A stretch of DNA of 5,541 nucleotides, taken from Thermoproteota archaeon. GTDB taxonomy: Archaea > Thermoproteota > Korarchaeia > Korarchaeales > Korarchaeaceae. The position numbers were made by a program, and so were the translations under genes. Under the pieces are notes generated by a model. That model was not told the origin of the DNA. It saw only the letters and a list, made by a program, of their open reading frames with translations, and searched no databases. Below are positions 1-5,541 of the stretch, one piece after another. Position 1 is the first letter of the stretch; each line of letters begins with the position of its first letter. The stretch spans positions 1-5,541 of the forward strand of contig DRBY01000136.1 in assembly GCA_011042755.1 (NCBI GenBank), written 5' to 3'.

Positions 1-858
1 CCAGGATCTCCGTGCACGCTCATCCTGCCAACGAGAGATGTCGTGGTGGTGATCGACCCCGGCTACCCACGAGAGCGAGCTAAGCAGATCCTAGAAGCGA
101 TTTCTGGCATGTTGGAGGGCGCTCGAGAGGCGGCCATCCTGCTCACGCACTCCCACTCCGACCACGTCGCGGCTGTGAGCGACCTGGCGTGCGCGGCGAG
201 CTCTAAGGTTCTCGCGTCGAGGGTAGAAGCGTGCGCGGCAGAGCATCCAGGACTGAGGGGGTCTCTCACGTTCGGAGGCAGGCCTCCAGAAGGCTTCATC
301 CACTCCCTAGAGGCGGTGCCAGCGCCAGTGGACGAGGCCTTCTCTCCCCCGGCTGAGCTGTACGGGCTAGAGGCCATCCCGACGGAGGGTCATAGCTTTG
401 GTCACGTGAGCTTCCTGACGGACCGGGGCATCCTCTACGCAGGCGACTGCGTCTTCGGGGAGAGGCTGCTCCGCTCGGTCGTAGTTCCCTACCACGCCGA
501 TTACGCGTCGGCGTTGAACACACTCGATCGCCTCTCGGGTATGATGGACTCTCTCGAGAAGGTAGTGCCCTCTCACGGCCCCGTGGTCTCTGGAGGCAGG
601 GCGAAGAGGCTCGTTGAGGCAAATTTGGATGCGCTGGAAGCTCTGCCGAGGAGGGCTGCCGAGGCGACTCGAGGAAGACCGATGCCCGTGGAGCAGATTG
701 CCGCCAGAATTCTGCTGGGCGGTGGAGCGCGGCTCTCTCCGTCCTCTATTACTCTCGCTTGCGTCACGCTGAGATCCATGCTGGGGCACTTGATGGAACT
801 CGGGAGAGCGGAGGTCAGGGCTAGCGAGGCGGGCGTGCTGTGGAGGTTAGAGGTTTGA
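1..858 (+). CDS. MBL-fold metallohydrolase, 5' end outside the window
   Basis: Metallo-beta-lactamase-superfamily hydrolase that should bind two metal ions, usually zinc; the substrate cannot be told. The frame is open to base 1 and already encodes the first beta strands (PGSPCTLILPTRDVVVVIDPG), so the GTG at 43 is an internal Val, not the start; probably only a short N-terminus is missing. Counting that Val as residue 1: T-HSHSDH at 35-41 (HxHxDH motif), GHSFGH at 116-121 (metal His), AGD at 133-135 (bridging Asp), and PSHGP at 176-180 (last His). All expected ligands are present, so it should be active. After residue 190 comes a helical tail ending in short strands (about 195-271) that resembles the winged-helix-like C-terminal domain of LACTB2-type MBL proteins. 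That family includes hydrolases and nucleases; the tail could bind nucleic acid or only complete the active-site cleft. No neighbour hints at a substrate. Cytosolic; no signal or membrane segment is visible. Confidence 0.88.
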   Translation, partial: PGSPCTLILPTRDVVVVIDPGYPRERAKQILEAISGMLEGAREAAILLTHSHSDHVAAVSDLACAASSKVLASRVEACAAEHPGLRGSLTFGGRPPEGFIHSLEAVPAPVDEAFSPPAELYGLEAIPTEGHSFGHVSFLTDRGILYAGDCVFGERLLRSVVVPYHADYASALNTLDRLSGMMDSLEKVVPSHGPVVSGGRAKRLVEANLDALEALPRRAAEATRGRPMPVEQIAARILLGGGARLSPSSITLACVTLRSMLGHLMELGRAEVRASEAGVLWRLEV

Positions 859-870
859 GCTAGGAGCTAG
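857..870. repeat. Tandem 7-bp direct repeat GAGCTAG x2
   Basis: Two adjacent copies of GAGCTAG at 857-863 and 864-870 begin in the stop codon of the MBL gene. The repeat is too short and too few in copies to carry a function by itself and may be chance. The rest of the 88-bp gap that follows holds the promoter elements of the next gene. Confidence 0.4.
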
Positions 871-906
871 GGAAATCTCGCGGACTTGTAACTTAGCACA
901 TTCACG

Positions 907-913
907 TTATATA
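907..913 (+). promoter_or_regulatory. Archaeal TATA box for the 947-1423 gene
   Basis: TTATATA is the strongest TATA-like element in the window and lies in a local AT-rich island within otherwise GC-rich DNA. Its centre is about 37 bases before the ATG at 947. An archaeal start site 25-27 bases downstream would fall near 935-937, giving a leader of about 10 bases. No clear Shine-Dalgarno sequence lies before the ATG, which suits such a short leader. Confidence 0.6.
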
Positions 914-926
914 CTATTCTTACATG

Positions 927-939
927 CTGAAATTTTCAG
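927..939. promoter_or_regulatory. Perfect 13-bp palindrome, candidate operator
   Basis: CTGAAA-T-TTTCAG is a perfect inverted repeat with 6-bp arms and a 1-bp centre. It lies between the TATA box and the ATG at 947 and covers the predicted start site (about 935-937). A dimeric repressor bound here would block RNA polymerase loading. As RNA it would lack a loop, so a hairpin terminator for the upstream MBL gene is less likely. The regulator is unknown. Confidence 0.45.
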
Positions 940-946
940 ACTCGGA

Positions 947-1423
947 ATGGTGAACTGGGGACGAGCCTATGTTACGGCTGCCAGAGTGGCCTTCTTGGTA
1001 ATCAGCTGGGCTTTGCTAGGCTTCCTCGTGGGGTTCTTGCTAGCCGATCCACTGGCTAGCCTCTTAGAGCCGTTCATTCCGTTCCCGCTGATTCAGCCTC
1101 CCGAAGTTCGGGCCGTGGCTGAGTGGATGTTTAGGCCCGTTCTGCTGATATCATTTGTGTTCCTCTTCGCGTTAGTCGGAGGACTTGGGGCCCTCGTGAA
1201 GCTGACCGTCGACCTCTCCGAGAGCATTCTAAAGGAGGAGGAAGAGAGGCTCGTGGTAGAAGTTCTCGCTCTCAGCAGGAGCGTCAGGCGCTTGGAGGAG
1301 GAAGTCTATAGGATAAGGGTTGGGGGAGGAGAGGCGCGAGGGCTCATCCCGCCAGGTCAGCCTCCTCAGGAGGAGTCAGGTAGACCCGTGGTGAGATCTG
1401 ACGAAGAATCCCAGGAACTCTAG
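947..1423 (+). CDS. Small two-helix membrane protein with cytoplasmic coiled coil, family unknown
   Basis: A 158-residue protein of no family I recognise. Hydrophobic helices lie at about residues 12-32 and 64-86. The loop between them is rich in Pro and aromatic residues (EPFIPFPLIQPPE). A charged amphipathic helix follows at about 88-124 (KEEEERLVVEVLALSRSVRRLEEEVYRI is the core of it, at 96-123), with heptad-like spacing of Leu and Val, probably a coiled coil. The tail at 126-158 is Gly/Pro/Glu-rich and looks disordered. Both ends should be cytoplasmic if the charged coil is inside. The ATG at 947 was chosen because it fits the TATA box; GTG at 950 is the next codon and cannot be excluded. 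The last 48 bases overlap the end of the convergent isomerase-fold gene. A role in anchoring or oligomerising a membrane complex is conceivable but not shown. Confidence 0.75.
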   Translation: MVNWGRAYVTAARVAFLVISWALLGFLVGFLLADPLASLLEPFIPFPLIQPPEVRAVAEWMFRPVLLISFVFLFALVGGLGALVKLTVDLSESILKEEEERLVVEVLALSRSVRRLEEEVYRIRVGGGEARGLIPPGQPPQEESGRPVVRSDEESQEL

Positions 1424-2644
1424 AACGTCGGCAACGTCCTCCGTGTAATCACCTAGGGTCATCGCGACGTGATTGCCAACTGGCCTCCGCAGGAGTTCTG
1501 GGGCCAACGGGCCTATCTTAACCCTGATCTGAGTTCTGCACATGGTTTCTCTGCCTAGGGAGGACTCCAGCGCTTCACCAGCGATCACGAGGGCCTCTCT
1601 GCTCCTGGGGTCCAGCCTGGCGAGAGTCACCGGACTCCCCTCCGGGATGAAAGCGTCGATCCCCACGCTCAGGCCAGACTCAAAGTGCGTCGTCAGCCTG
1701 TAGGACTCGGCCATCCTCAGCGGGAACGTGCAGTGGGAGAGCAGCACCCAGTCTGGACCCACGTCCGTCGTGTTCGCCATCCAAGCTGGCCTCCCAGAGA
1801 CCGCAGAGAGTGCGGCCATCGATAGCAGTGAGGGTACGTCCCCCTCGCATCCGATCACCATGTCCGGTCGGTTGAGGATCGACAGAGCGAGACAAGCCGT
1901 CACGCCTGAGGGCAGGAGGTCAAAGCATCTAATCGTAGCTCCCCACCATCCCCTCTCGGTTGCTAGCTTTAGCAGGGCTTCCTTCAGATGCAGAGCTTCA
2001 ACTACGTCCTCCTTTGATACAGTGCTGTCACTGGCTTCTCGAATTACCTTGTCGGCTTCATCCAAGTTGAGTTGAGATTCCCCAACGCGTCTGAGGAGCT
2101 CTGAGAGTGGAACCACTTCTAGGGAGGCGCCTCTATCCCTGAGCGGGCCAAGCTCTGGAGGGCTGGCCACCAGCCAGCTCGAGGGCCCTCCTATGATACC
2201 GAATTTGGCCCTAGACAGCTTCTGGACGGCCCACGACGCTCTAGAGGCTTCGATAACCTCGCGCCAGGCGACATCTTTCCAGCTGACGGACTTGACGACG
2301 CGAACGTAGACTCCCCTCTGCCTCAGGGCCCTGGCTGCCTCTAGCGATGCCGCAAGCGAGTTCGCCAGCGGGGTGGCAACCAGAGCTAGTCCTCCCCTCC
2401 ATCCCGATGCTACGTGCAGCGTAGTCGATTCAGTTCCTCCCGTGATCACCAGGATGGCCAGGAGGTTGTCTCCTCTTGGCCCCTCTTGAGGGGGCTCCGT
2501 GAAGACTCCCTCAAAAGACGTCTTCAGCCCAGCAGTCTCGGCTGACTTCAGCGCAGAGGAAACTGCCTCTTCTACGAAAGATCTAACATCTGGCCCTATG
2601 GGAGACGCGACGGCAGCCACCCTGAGATCCTCGCGGTCAGTCAT
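1376..2644 (-). CDS. L-fucose/L-arabinose isomerase-fold family protein
   Basis: A 422-residue cytosolic protein of the FucI/AraA-like superfamily, whose known members interconvert aldoses and ketoses with a divalent metal, usually Mn. Counting from the ATG at 2644: an N-terminal Rossmann-like half (about 8-190), then the conserved C-terminal half with RCFDLLPSGVTAC (239-251), IGCEGDVPSLLSM (264-276), LLSHCTFP (301-308), THFESG (319-324), CRTQI (369-373) and GNHVAMTLGDY (390-400). D269 and H392 plausibly match the metal-binding Asp and His of bacterial FucI. The residue at the position of its catalytic Glu is uncertain, perhaps D242. It is shorter than bacterial FucI (about 590 residues). The ATG at 2644 is preferred over an in-frame start 32 codons upstream: that extension would run through the promoter into the divergent gene and has no family-like sequence. 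No sugar kinase, aldolase or transporter lies nearby, so the substrate is open. Confidence 0.82.
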   Translation of the reverse strand: MTDREDLRVAAVASPIGPDVRSFVEEAVSSALKSAETAGLKTSFEGVFTEPPQEGPRGDNLLAILVITGGTESTTLHVASGWRGGLALVATPLANSLAASLEAARALRQRGVYVRVVKSVSWKDVAWREVIEASRASWAVQKLSRAKFGIIGGPSSWLVASPPELGPLRDRGASLEVVPLSELLRRVGESQLNLDEADKVIREASDSTVSKEDVVEALHLKEALLKLATERGWWGATIRCFDLLPSGVTACLALSILNRPDMVIGCEGDVPSLLSMAALSAVSGRPAWMANTTDVGPDWVLLSHCTFPLRMAESYRLTTHFESGLSVGIDAFIPEGSPVTLARLDPRSREALVIAGEALESSLGRETMCRTQIRVKIGPLAPELLRRPVGNHVAMTLGDYTEDVADVLEFLGFFVRSHHGST

Positions 2645-2667
2645 CTGGCACACTGGTGAGGGCAAGG

Positions 2668-2674
2668 TTTTAAC
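2668..2674. promoter_or_regulatory. Single TATA-like box between divergent genes
   Basis: TTTTAAC (GTTAAAA on the minus strand) is the clearest TATA-like element in the 57-bp gap 2645-2701. Its centre is about 27 bases before the minus-strand ATG at 2644 and about 31 bases before the plus-strand ATG at 2702. With the usual archaeal spacing, the minus transcript would begin at or next to its ATG and the plus transcript within about five bases of its ATG. Neither gene has a Shine-Dalgarno sequence in this gap. A weaker AT stretch at 2691-2701 could serve the minus strand instead. Confidence 0.5.
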
Positions 2675-2701
2675 GTCATCCAGAAAGCTGCTTGATTGAT
2701 C

Positions 2702-3379
2702 ATGGCCTTCGACACATATGAGAAACCTATTGACAGGCACGAGCTGTTCGAGAAGACTAGAGAGAGGTACAGAACCCTGCTGGCTCAGATAGGCGTAGCG
2801 ATAACCACTACTCTCTGGTTTAGCTACCTGATGTACGTGATAATCGGGTGGGTCGGCGAGCCAGAGTCTGTGCCCCCCCTCGAGGATGTCAAGGGGCTGC
2901 TGTGGAAGAGCTTCGCGGCTTGGGCGGCAGCTACCGTGGCTATCTACCCTATATTCTCCAAGATAGGGACTATTCTTGGAGACAGGGCCGTTATCAGGAG
3001 GATTGAGGAGAGGAGGAGGCGAATGGTGGAGCAGCAGCTCTTCCTCGAGATGATGAAGGCCGACAGGAATGCCAACGTGAGGACGGAGGGAGGGATCTTC
3101 TACATCGAGGGGCTCACGCCCTGGGGTGAGACGGTCTCCGAGCAGATAGCCGATCTGCGCGGGCTCCTCGACGAGTTCTTCGAGAGGTTCCGGATCCTCA
3201 AGTCTGAGGTCGTCAGCGTCACCATAAGGGCTCCCGACCGCGAGATCGGGACTATATTCGAAGAGTGGGCTAGGAAGTACTTCAGCGAGGCCAGACCGAT
3301 CATCAGAGTGGTCGTCGAGAGGCCTGGCCTGATGGCCCCACCGCGCAGGGGAGTCAAGATAGACTTGGTCATCGCCTAG
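2702..3379 (+). CDS. Two-helix membrane protein with soluble C-terminal domain, family unknown
   Basis: A 225-residue protein I do not recognise. Counting from the ATG at 2702: a charged amphipathic N-terminus (1-26), a membrane helix at about 27-50, a short loop with GEPESVPPLED, a second membrane helix at about 69-92, then a strongly basic helix (RRIEERRRRMVEQQ, 99-112) that by the positive-inside rule is cytoplasmic. A folded alpha/beta domain follows (about 125-225): strands around 131-137, 168-176, 199-206 and 217-225, with helices at 144-164 and 181-195. The order is close to beta-alpha-beta-alpha-beta, so a small ferredoxin-like fold is possible but unproven. ATG 2702 is preferred; TTG at 2696 is in frame two codons earlier. 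The gene is divergent from the isomerase-fold gene and shares its promoter gap. Its stop overlaps the stop of the next, convergent gene. Confidence 0.8.
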   Translation: MAFDTYEKPIDRHELFEKTRERYRTLLAQIGVAITTTLWFSYLMYVIIGWVGEPESVPPLEDVKGLLWKSFAAWAAATVAIYPIFSKIGTILGDRAVIRRIEERRRRMVEQQLFLEMMKADRNANVRTEGGIFYIEGLTPWGETVSEQIADLRGLLDEFFERFRILKSEVVSVTIRAPDREIGTIFEEWARKYFSEARPIIRVVVERPGLMAPPRRGVKIDLVIA

Positions 3380-3732
3380 ACGAGCTCGAGGGCGACGGCC
3401 AACTCATCAACTATCCGGAGGAGCTTCTCCTTGTCCCCCCTCTTCAGAGCGTCGATTATCTCCATTCCCTGAACCTGAATGCCCAGCTCTCTCAGCCTCT
3501 TGGTGGCCATGCGCAGGATCATGTAAGCCATGGTCTCGCCGCCGACCGCCTCGACCAACGCCTTGTAGAACTTCTTGGGGTTCCTGTAGAAGGCTTGCCT
3601 CCAGTCTCCCTTGATTTTCCCAGCTATGAGATGCGCCAGTATGTCGAAGGTAGCCCTGCCGCCCATTATGAAGCCGGCGGCGAGCAGCTCCTCTACCGCT
3701 CTCCCCCTCGCCTCTTCCAGATCGTCCGCCAA
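3376..3732 (-). CDS. Small helical protein, possibly NitrOD5-like, TTG start
   Basis: A 118-residue, soluble, nearly all-helical protein. The core DWRQAFYRNPKKFYKALVEA (43-62) followed by GGETMAYMILRMATKRLRELG (64-84) reminds me of the small archaeal NitrOD5 output-type domain, which has a similar pattern: a 'P..F...L...G' stretch and then a hydrophobic helix. This is a weak, from-memory resemblance and the domain's function is unknown. A second helical segment (90-116) follows. The frame has a TAG 27 bases before the TTG at 3732 and the first in-frame ATG lies at residue 23, inside the first helix. TTG is therefore the likely start, supported by AAGGGGA at 3739-3745, six bases upstream, although its match to the anti-Shine-Dalgarno is poor. 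It lies downstream of the large surface-protein gene on the same strand, 87 bp apart, with its own TATA-like box in the gap. Confidence 0.7.
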   Translation of the reverse strand: MADDLEEARGRAVEELLAAGFIMGGRATFDILAHLIAGKIKGDWRQAFYRNPKKFYKALVEAVGGETMAYMILRMATKRLRELGIQVQGMEIIDALKRGDKEKLLRIVDELAVALELV

Positions 3733-3777
3733 GTGCCGTCCCCTTGGACGCAGAGTTGCCTAGGCGCATGGGGTTCA

Positions 3778-3790
3778 TTTTACGTTAAAA
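3778..3790 (-). promoter_or_regulatory. TATA-like box within an inverted repeat, upstream of the 3376-3732 gene
   Basis: On the minus strand TTTTAACG (3790-3783) is followed by TAAAA. On the plus strand this is TTTTA-CGT-TAAAA, an inverted repeat with 5-bp arms. A TATA box centred at about 3787 would place the start of transcription near 3760, giving a leader of about 28 bases before the TTG at 3732. The same 8-mer TTTTAACG occurs in the divergent promoter at 2668-2675. The T run (TCTTTT on the minus strand) lies about 30 bases after the stop of the surface-protein gene and could also end its transcript, as archaeal terminators are short T tracts. Confidence 0.5.
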
Positions 3791-3819
3791 GACTCACACC
3801 TCATCTGGGTGGTCTGCTG

Positions 3820-5541
3820 CTATTCCTCAGATTCCTCCCTCAACTTCTCCATAAGCTCCGCTTCGAGCTCGTCCAATTGGGCCGCCATCTCTGATATTCG
3901 AGCTAAGAGGGCTGCCTTCTCCTCAGACCTCTCGCGGTGGATCCTGTAGATAGCAACCGTGGACGTCACGGCGATAGCCGCAACGACGAGGTAGAGCCCC
4001 CTCCACCTGCTGGCTCCCTCTTCTGGCGGGGAGGGCGCTTGAGTGGGGAGAAGTTCCTCCTCCACGCCCACTGGTATGCCTACTGACAGCGTTGGCAGGG
4101 CGAGCTTGATCACGACCCTCGAGTTCGTCTCAAGCTCCTGGCCGATGGACGCGTCTAGGAGCGCATCTTGCTCGGGAATCTTAGAGACCAGAAGCCTGAT
4201 CGGGATTCCTCCTATCGAGAGGTTGACCTTCCCGTCGGTTACATTAGCGTCGACGCGAAGGTAGATTGCGCAAGAGTCCGGGAGGTACAGCACGCCAACG
4301 CCTGTCAGGTCGTTTAGCTCATGCTCCCTCCAAGAGCCCTCTTCCTCGAGTAGGATCGTGGGAGGATCCTGCGAGCAGGAGAGAGGTACGATCGCTCCGA
4401 GAACCCTCGCCCCCTCAGCCTCCGTGAGAGAGAGTGACTCTATCGCCCACCCGCCGTCTAATTCGAGGAGTTCGGGCTTGGCGGTCAGCAGGGCATGCTC
4501 ACCCGCGTCTATCTCACACACTCCCGTGAGGGGCTCACGATAGGAGGCAAGCTCTGCTCTCAACATCGCCCTGTTGAGCTCGCTCTCCGCCTCCGCTATG
4601 CGACTCTCGAGTTCCTCTAGGCCAGATTGGGCCGCCTCGATCCCGCTCCTAGCCGCGTACTCAGCCATGGCCAGGGCTTCGCCTAGGCCCTCAAGTTCCT
4701 TGGCTGCCTCGCGCGCCTGCTCCGCCGCCACCTCGCCCGAGGCGCTCGCGTTCTCCATGGCGTAGGCCAGGCCGTAGAGCATGTTGGCGGCCATCTGCCC
4801 CTTGGCGATGGCTGAGGTCAGTTGAGACCTGACCCTCTCTATGACTGGCGAGTACCCCCCTGGAGGCGGTACGCCAGGAGGCGTCAGGTTGAGGGATATC
4901 CCCAGCTCCTCCAGCAGCTCGCTGAGCACGTCGGTCAGGTTCTCATATGACTCATAGAACTCTTCCAGGGAGTTCTCTATGGAGTCTAGAAATGCCAGGG
5001 CTTCTTGAGCCCCGGATACGGTAGACTCCACCTCCTTGGCAGCCTTTTCAGCCGTCTCTGCAGCCTCCGAGGCGGATTCAGAGGCGGTCTCAAGCGCCGA
5101 GGCAAGCCCTAAGAGGCCCTCGCTAGCCTCAAGCGCCTTGGCCCTCCCCTCCCCCAGCCAGTTGGCCATGGTCTCCATGCCGCTCAGGGCCTCAGAGAGG
5201 GAGTCGTTCATCTCTCTCAGCGCCTCGAGAGCGTCTTGATAGCTCTCCACGGCATCTCTCAGCTGCTTTGCAATTGATCCGGTGTCTAAGCTCGCCTGTA
5301 CAGTCACCGAGGGGAGCTCCACGAAGCCTTCTGGAGCCGTGGCCCTCACCCTGGCGGAGAGGCTAATGGTGACGGGCTCATCCCAGAGCACTCCCATCCA
5401 CGACAACCTCCAGTCGTTCGTAGTCGGCAGGGTCGTGGAGGGCTCTGGAGAGCCCGTGGGCTCAGAGAAGTGGGACTTGGGTAGGCTCACCTTCAGGTTG
5501 TAGACTAGAGGCGGTCTGCCCTCGCCAACGCTGGTCCTGAC
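3820..5541 (-). CDS. Large coiled-coil surface protein with C-terminal membrane anchor, 5' end outside the window
   Basis: The frame stays open past the GTG at 5490 to the window edge and reads as protein there (VRTSVGEGRPPLVYNLK), so that GTG is an internal Val. Numbers count it as residue 1. Order: beta-rich domain (to about 66); alanine/glutamate-rich helices at 72-198; Pro/Gly linker PPGVPPPGGYSP (204-215); second alanine-rich helical arm (216-316); beta-rich domain (321-475); Pro/Glu linker (482-494); membrane helix (about 498-515); basic stop-transfer IHRERSEEK (517-525); cytoplasmic coiled coil to 556. Six N-glycosylation sequons (N95, N184, N201, N247, N416, N423) and three Cys (325, 372, 407) all lie on the outer side. 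This topology indicates a surface protein with the bulk outside; a signal peptide would be in the missing part. The overall plan recalls S-layer stalk proteins such as Sulfolobus SlaB (beta domains, coiled coil, C-terminal anchor), but that is an analogy, not detected homology. An adhesin or envelope spacer is equally possible. Confidence 0.8.
   Translation of the reverse strand, partial: VRTSVGEGRPPLVYNLKVSLPKSHFSEPTGSPEPSTTLPTTNDWRLSWMGVLWDEPVTISLSARVRATAPEGFVELPSVTVQASLDTGSIAKQLRDAVESYQDALEALREMNDSLSEALSGMETMANWLGEGRAKALEASEGLLGLASALETASESASEAAETAEKAAKEVESTVSGAQEALAFLDSIENSLEEFYESYENLTDVLSELLEELGISLNLTPPGVPPPGGYSPVIERVRSQLTSAIAKGQMAANMLYGLAYAMENASASGEVAAEQAREAAKELEGLGEALAMAEYAARSGIEAAQSGLEELESRIAEAESELNRAMLRAELASYREPLTGVCEIDAGEHALLTAKPELLELDGGWAIESLSLTEAEGARVLGAIVPLSCSQDPPTILLEEEGSWREHELNDLTGVGVLYLPDSCAIYLRVDANVTDGKVNLSIGGIPIRLLVSKIPEQDALLDASIGQELETNSRVVIKLALPTLSVGIPVGVEEELLPTQAPSPPEEGASRWRGLYLVVAAIAVTSTVAIYRIHRERSEEKAALLARISEMAAQLDELEAELMEKLREESEE

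Noticed and set aside
43..45. GTG as the start of the MBL-fold gene
   Set aside because: The frame is open to base 1 and the residues before it form the expected first strands of the fold.
63..789. Minus-strand reading frames opposite the MBL-fold gene
   Set aside because: They have Arg/Ser/Pro-rich composition with no motif, and the opposite strand carries a full set of MBL metal ligands.
2645..2740. 32-residue N-terminal extension of the isomerase-fold protein
   Set aside because: It crosses the only promoter-like box and overlaps the divergent gene, while the ATG at 2644 sits at the right distance from that box.
3048..3056. GATGATGA resembling the C box of a C/D-box guide RNA
   Set aside because: It lies inside coding sequence and no D box (CTGA) follows at suitable spacing.
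3407..3778. Minus-strand reading frame starting with ATG at 3778
   Set aside because: It is a Gly/Arg/Ser-rich shadow of the 3376-3732 gene, and its ATG lies inside the TATA-like box, upstream of any start site that box could set.
4043..5239. Several Ser/Ala-rich plus-strand reading frames
   Set aside because: They are antisense to the alanine/glutamate-rich coiled-coil gene; the Ser/Ala composition is what its complement gives in GC-rich DNA.
4600..5240. Possible internal DNA repeats in the coiled-coil region
   Set aside because: The similarity is at the level of amino-acid composition (Ala, Glu, Ser, Leu); I see no repeat unit of constant length in the bases.
5488..5490. GTG as the start of the surface-protein gene
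   Set aside because: Seventeen further in-frame codons reach the window edge and continue a beta-rich sequence, and no promoter or ribosome site precedes the GTG.

Overview
The window looks like chromosomal DNA from a GC-rich archaeon, probably a thermophile of the TACK (Thermoproteota/Korarchaeota-type) assemblage. Several observations point this way. AGG and AGA are heavily used for Arg. Short AT boxes sit about 26-31 bases before start codons, as archaeal TATA boxes do. At least one gene appears to be leaderless, with no Shine-Dalgarno sequence. The gene set also fits: an archaeal L-fucose isomerase-fold protein, small two-helix membrane proteins and a large coiled-coil surface protein. 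The lineage is an inference from style, not a sequence match.

Layout from left to right. (1) 1-858, plus strand: a metallo-beta-lactamase-fold hydrolase, cut by the left window edge, with all metal-binding motifs and a C-terminal helical/winged-helix-like tail. (2) 947-1423, plus: a two-helix membrane protein with a cytoplasmic coiled coil, preceded by a TATA box and a perfect 13-bp palindrome. (3) 1376-2644, minus: an L-fucose/L-arabinose isomerase-fold protein. (4) 2702-3379, plus: a two-helix membrane protein with a soluble C-terminal domain, divergent from (3) across 57 bp that hold one TATA-like box. (5) 3376-3732, minus: a small helical protein that starts with TTG. (6) 3820-5541, minus: a large secreted or surface protein cut by the right edge, with beta domain, alanine-rich coiled coils, second beta domain, one membrane helix and a cytoplasmic coiled coil.

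Coding density is very high. Two convergent pairs overlap: 48 bp between genes 2 and 3, and a shared CTAG carrying both stop codons between genes 4 and 5. No gap exceeds about 90 bp. I see no tRNA, rRNA, CRISPR array, insertion sequence or prophage. Three of the six genes are membrane or surface proteins with cytoplasmic helical parts. That suggests an envelope theme, but strand alternation means there is no single operon, and I cannot show that they act together. The least explained items are the surface protein, the two small membrane proteins and the compact promoters.
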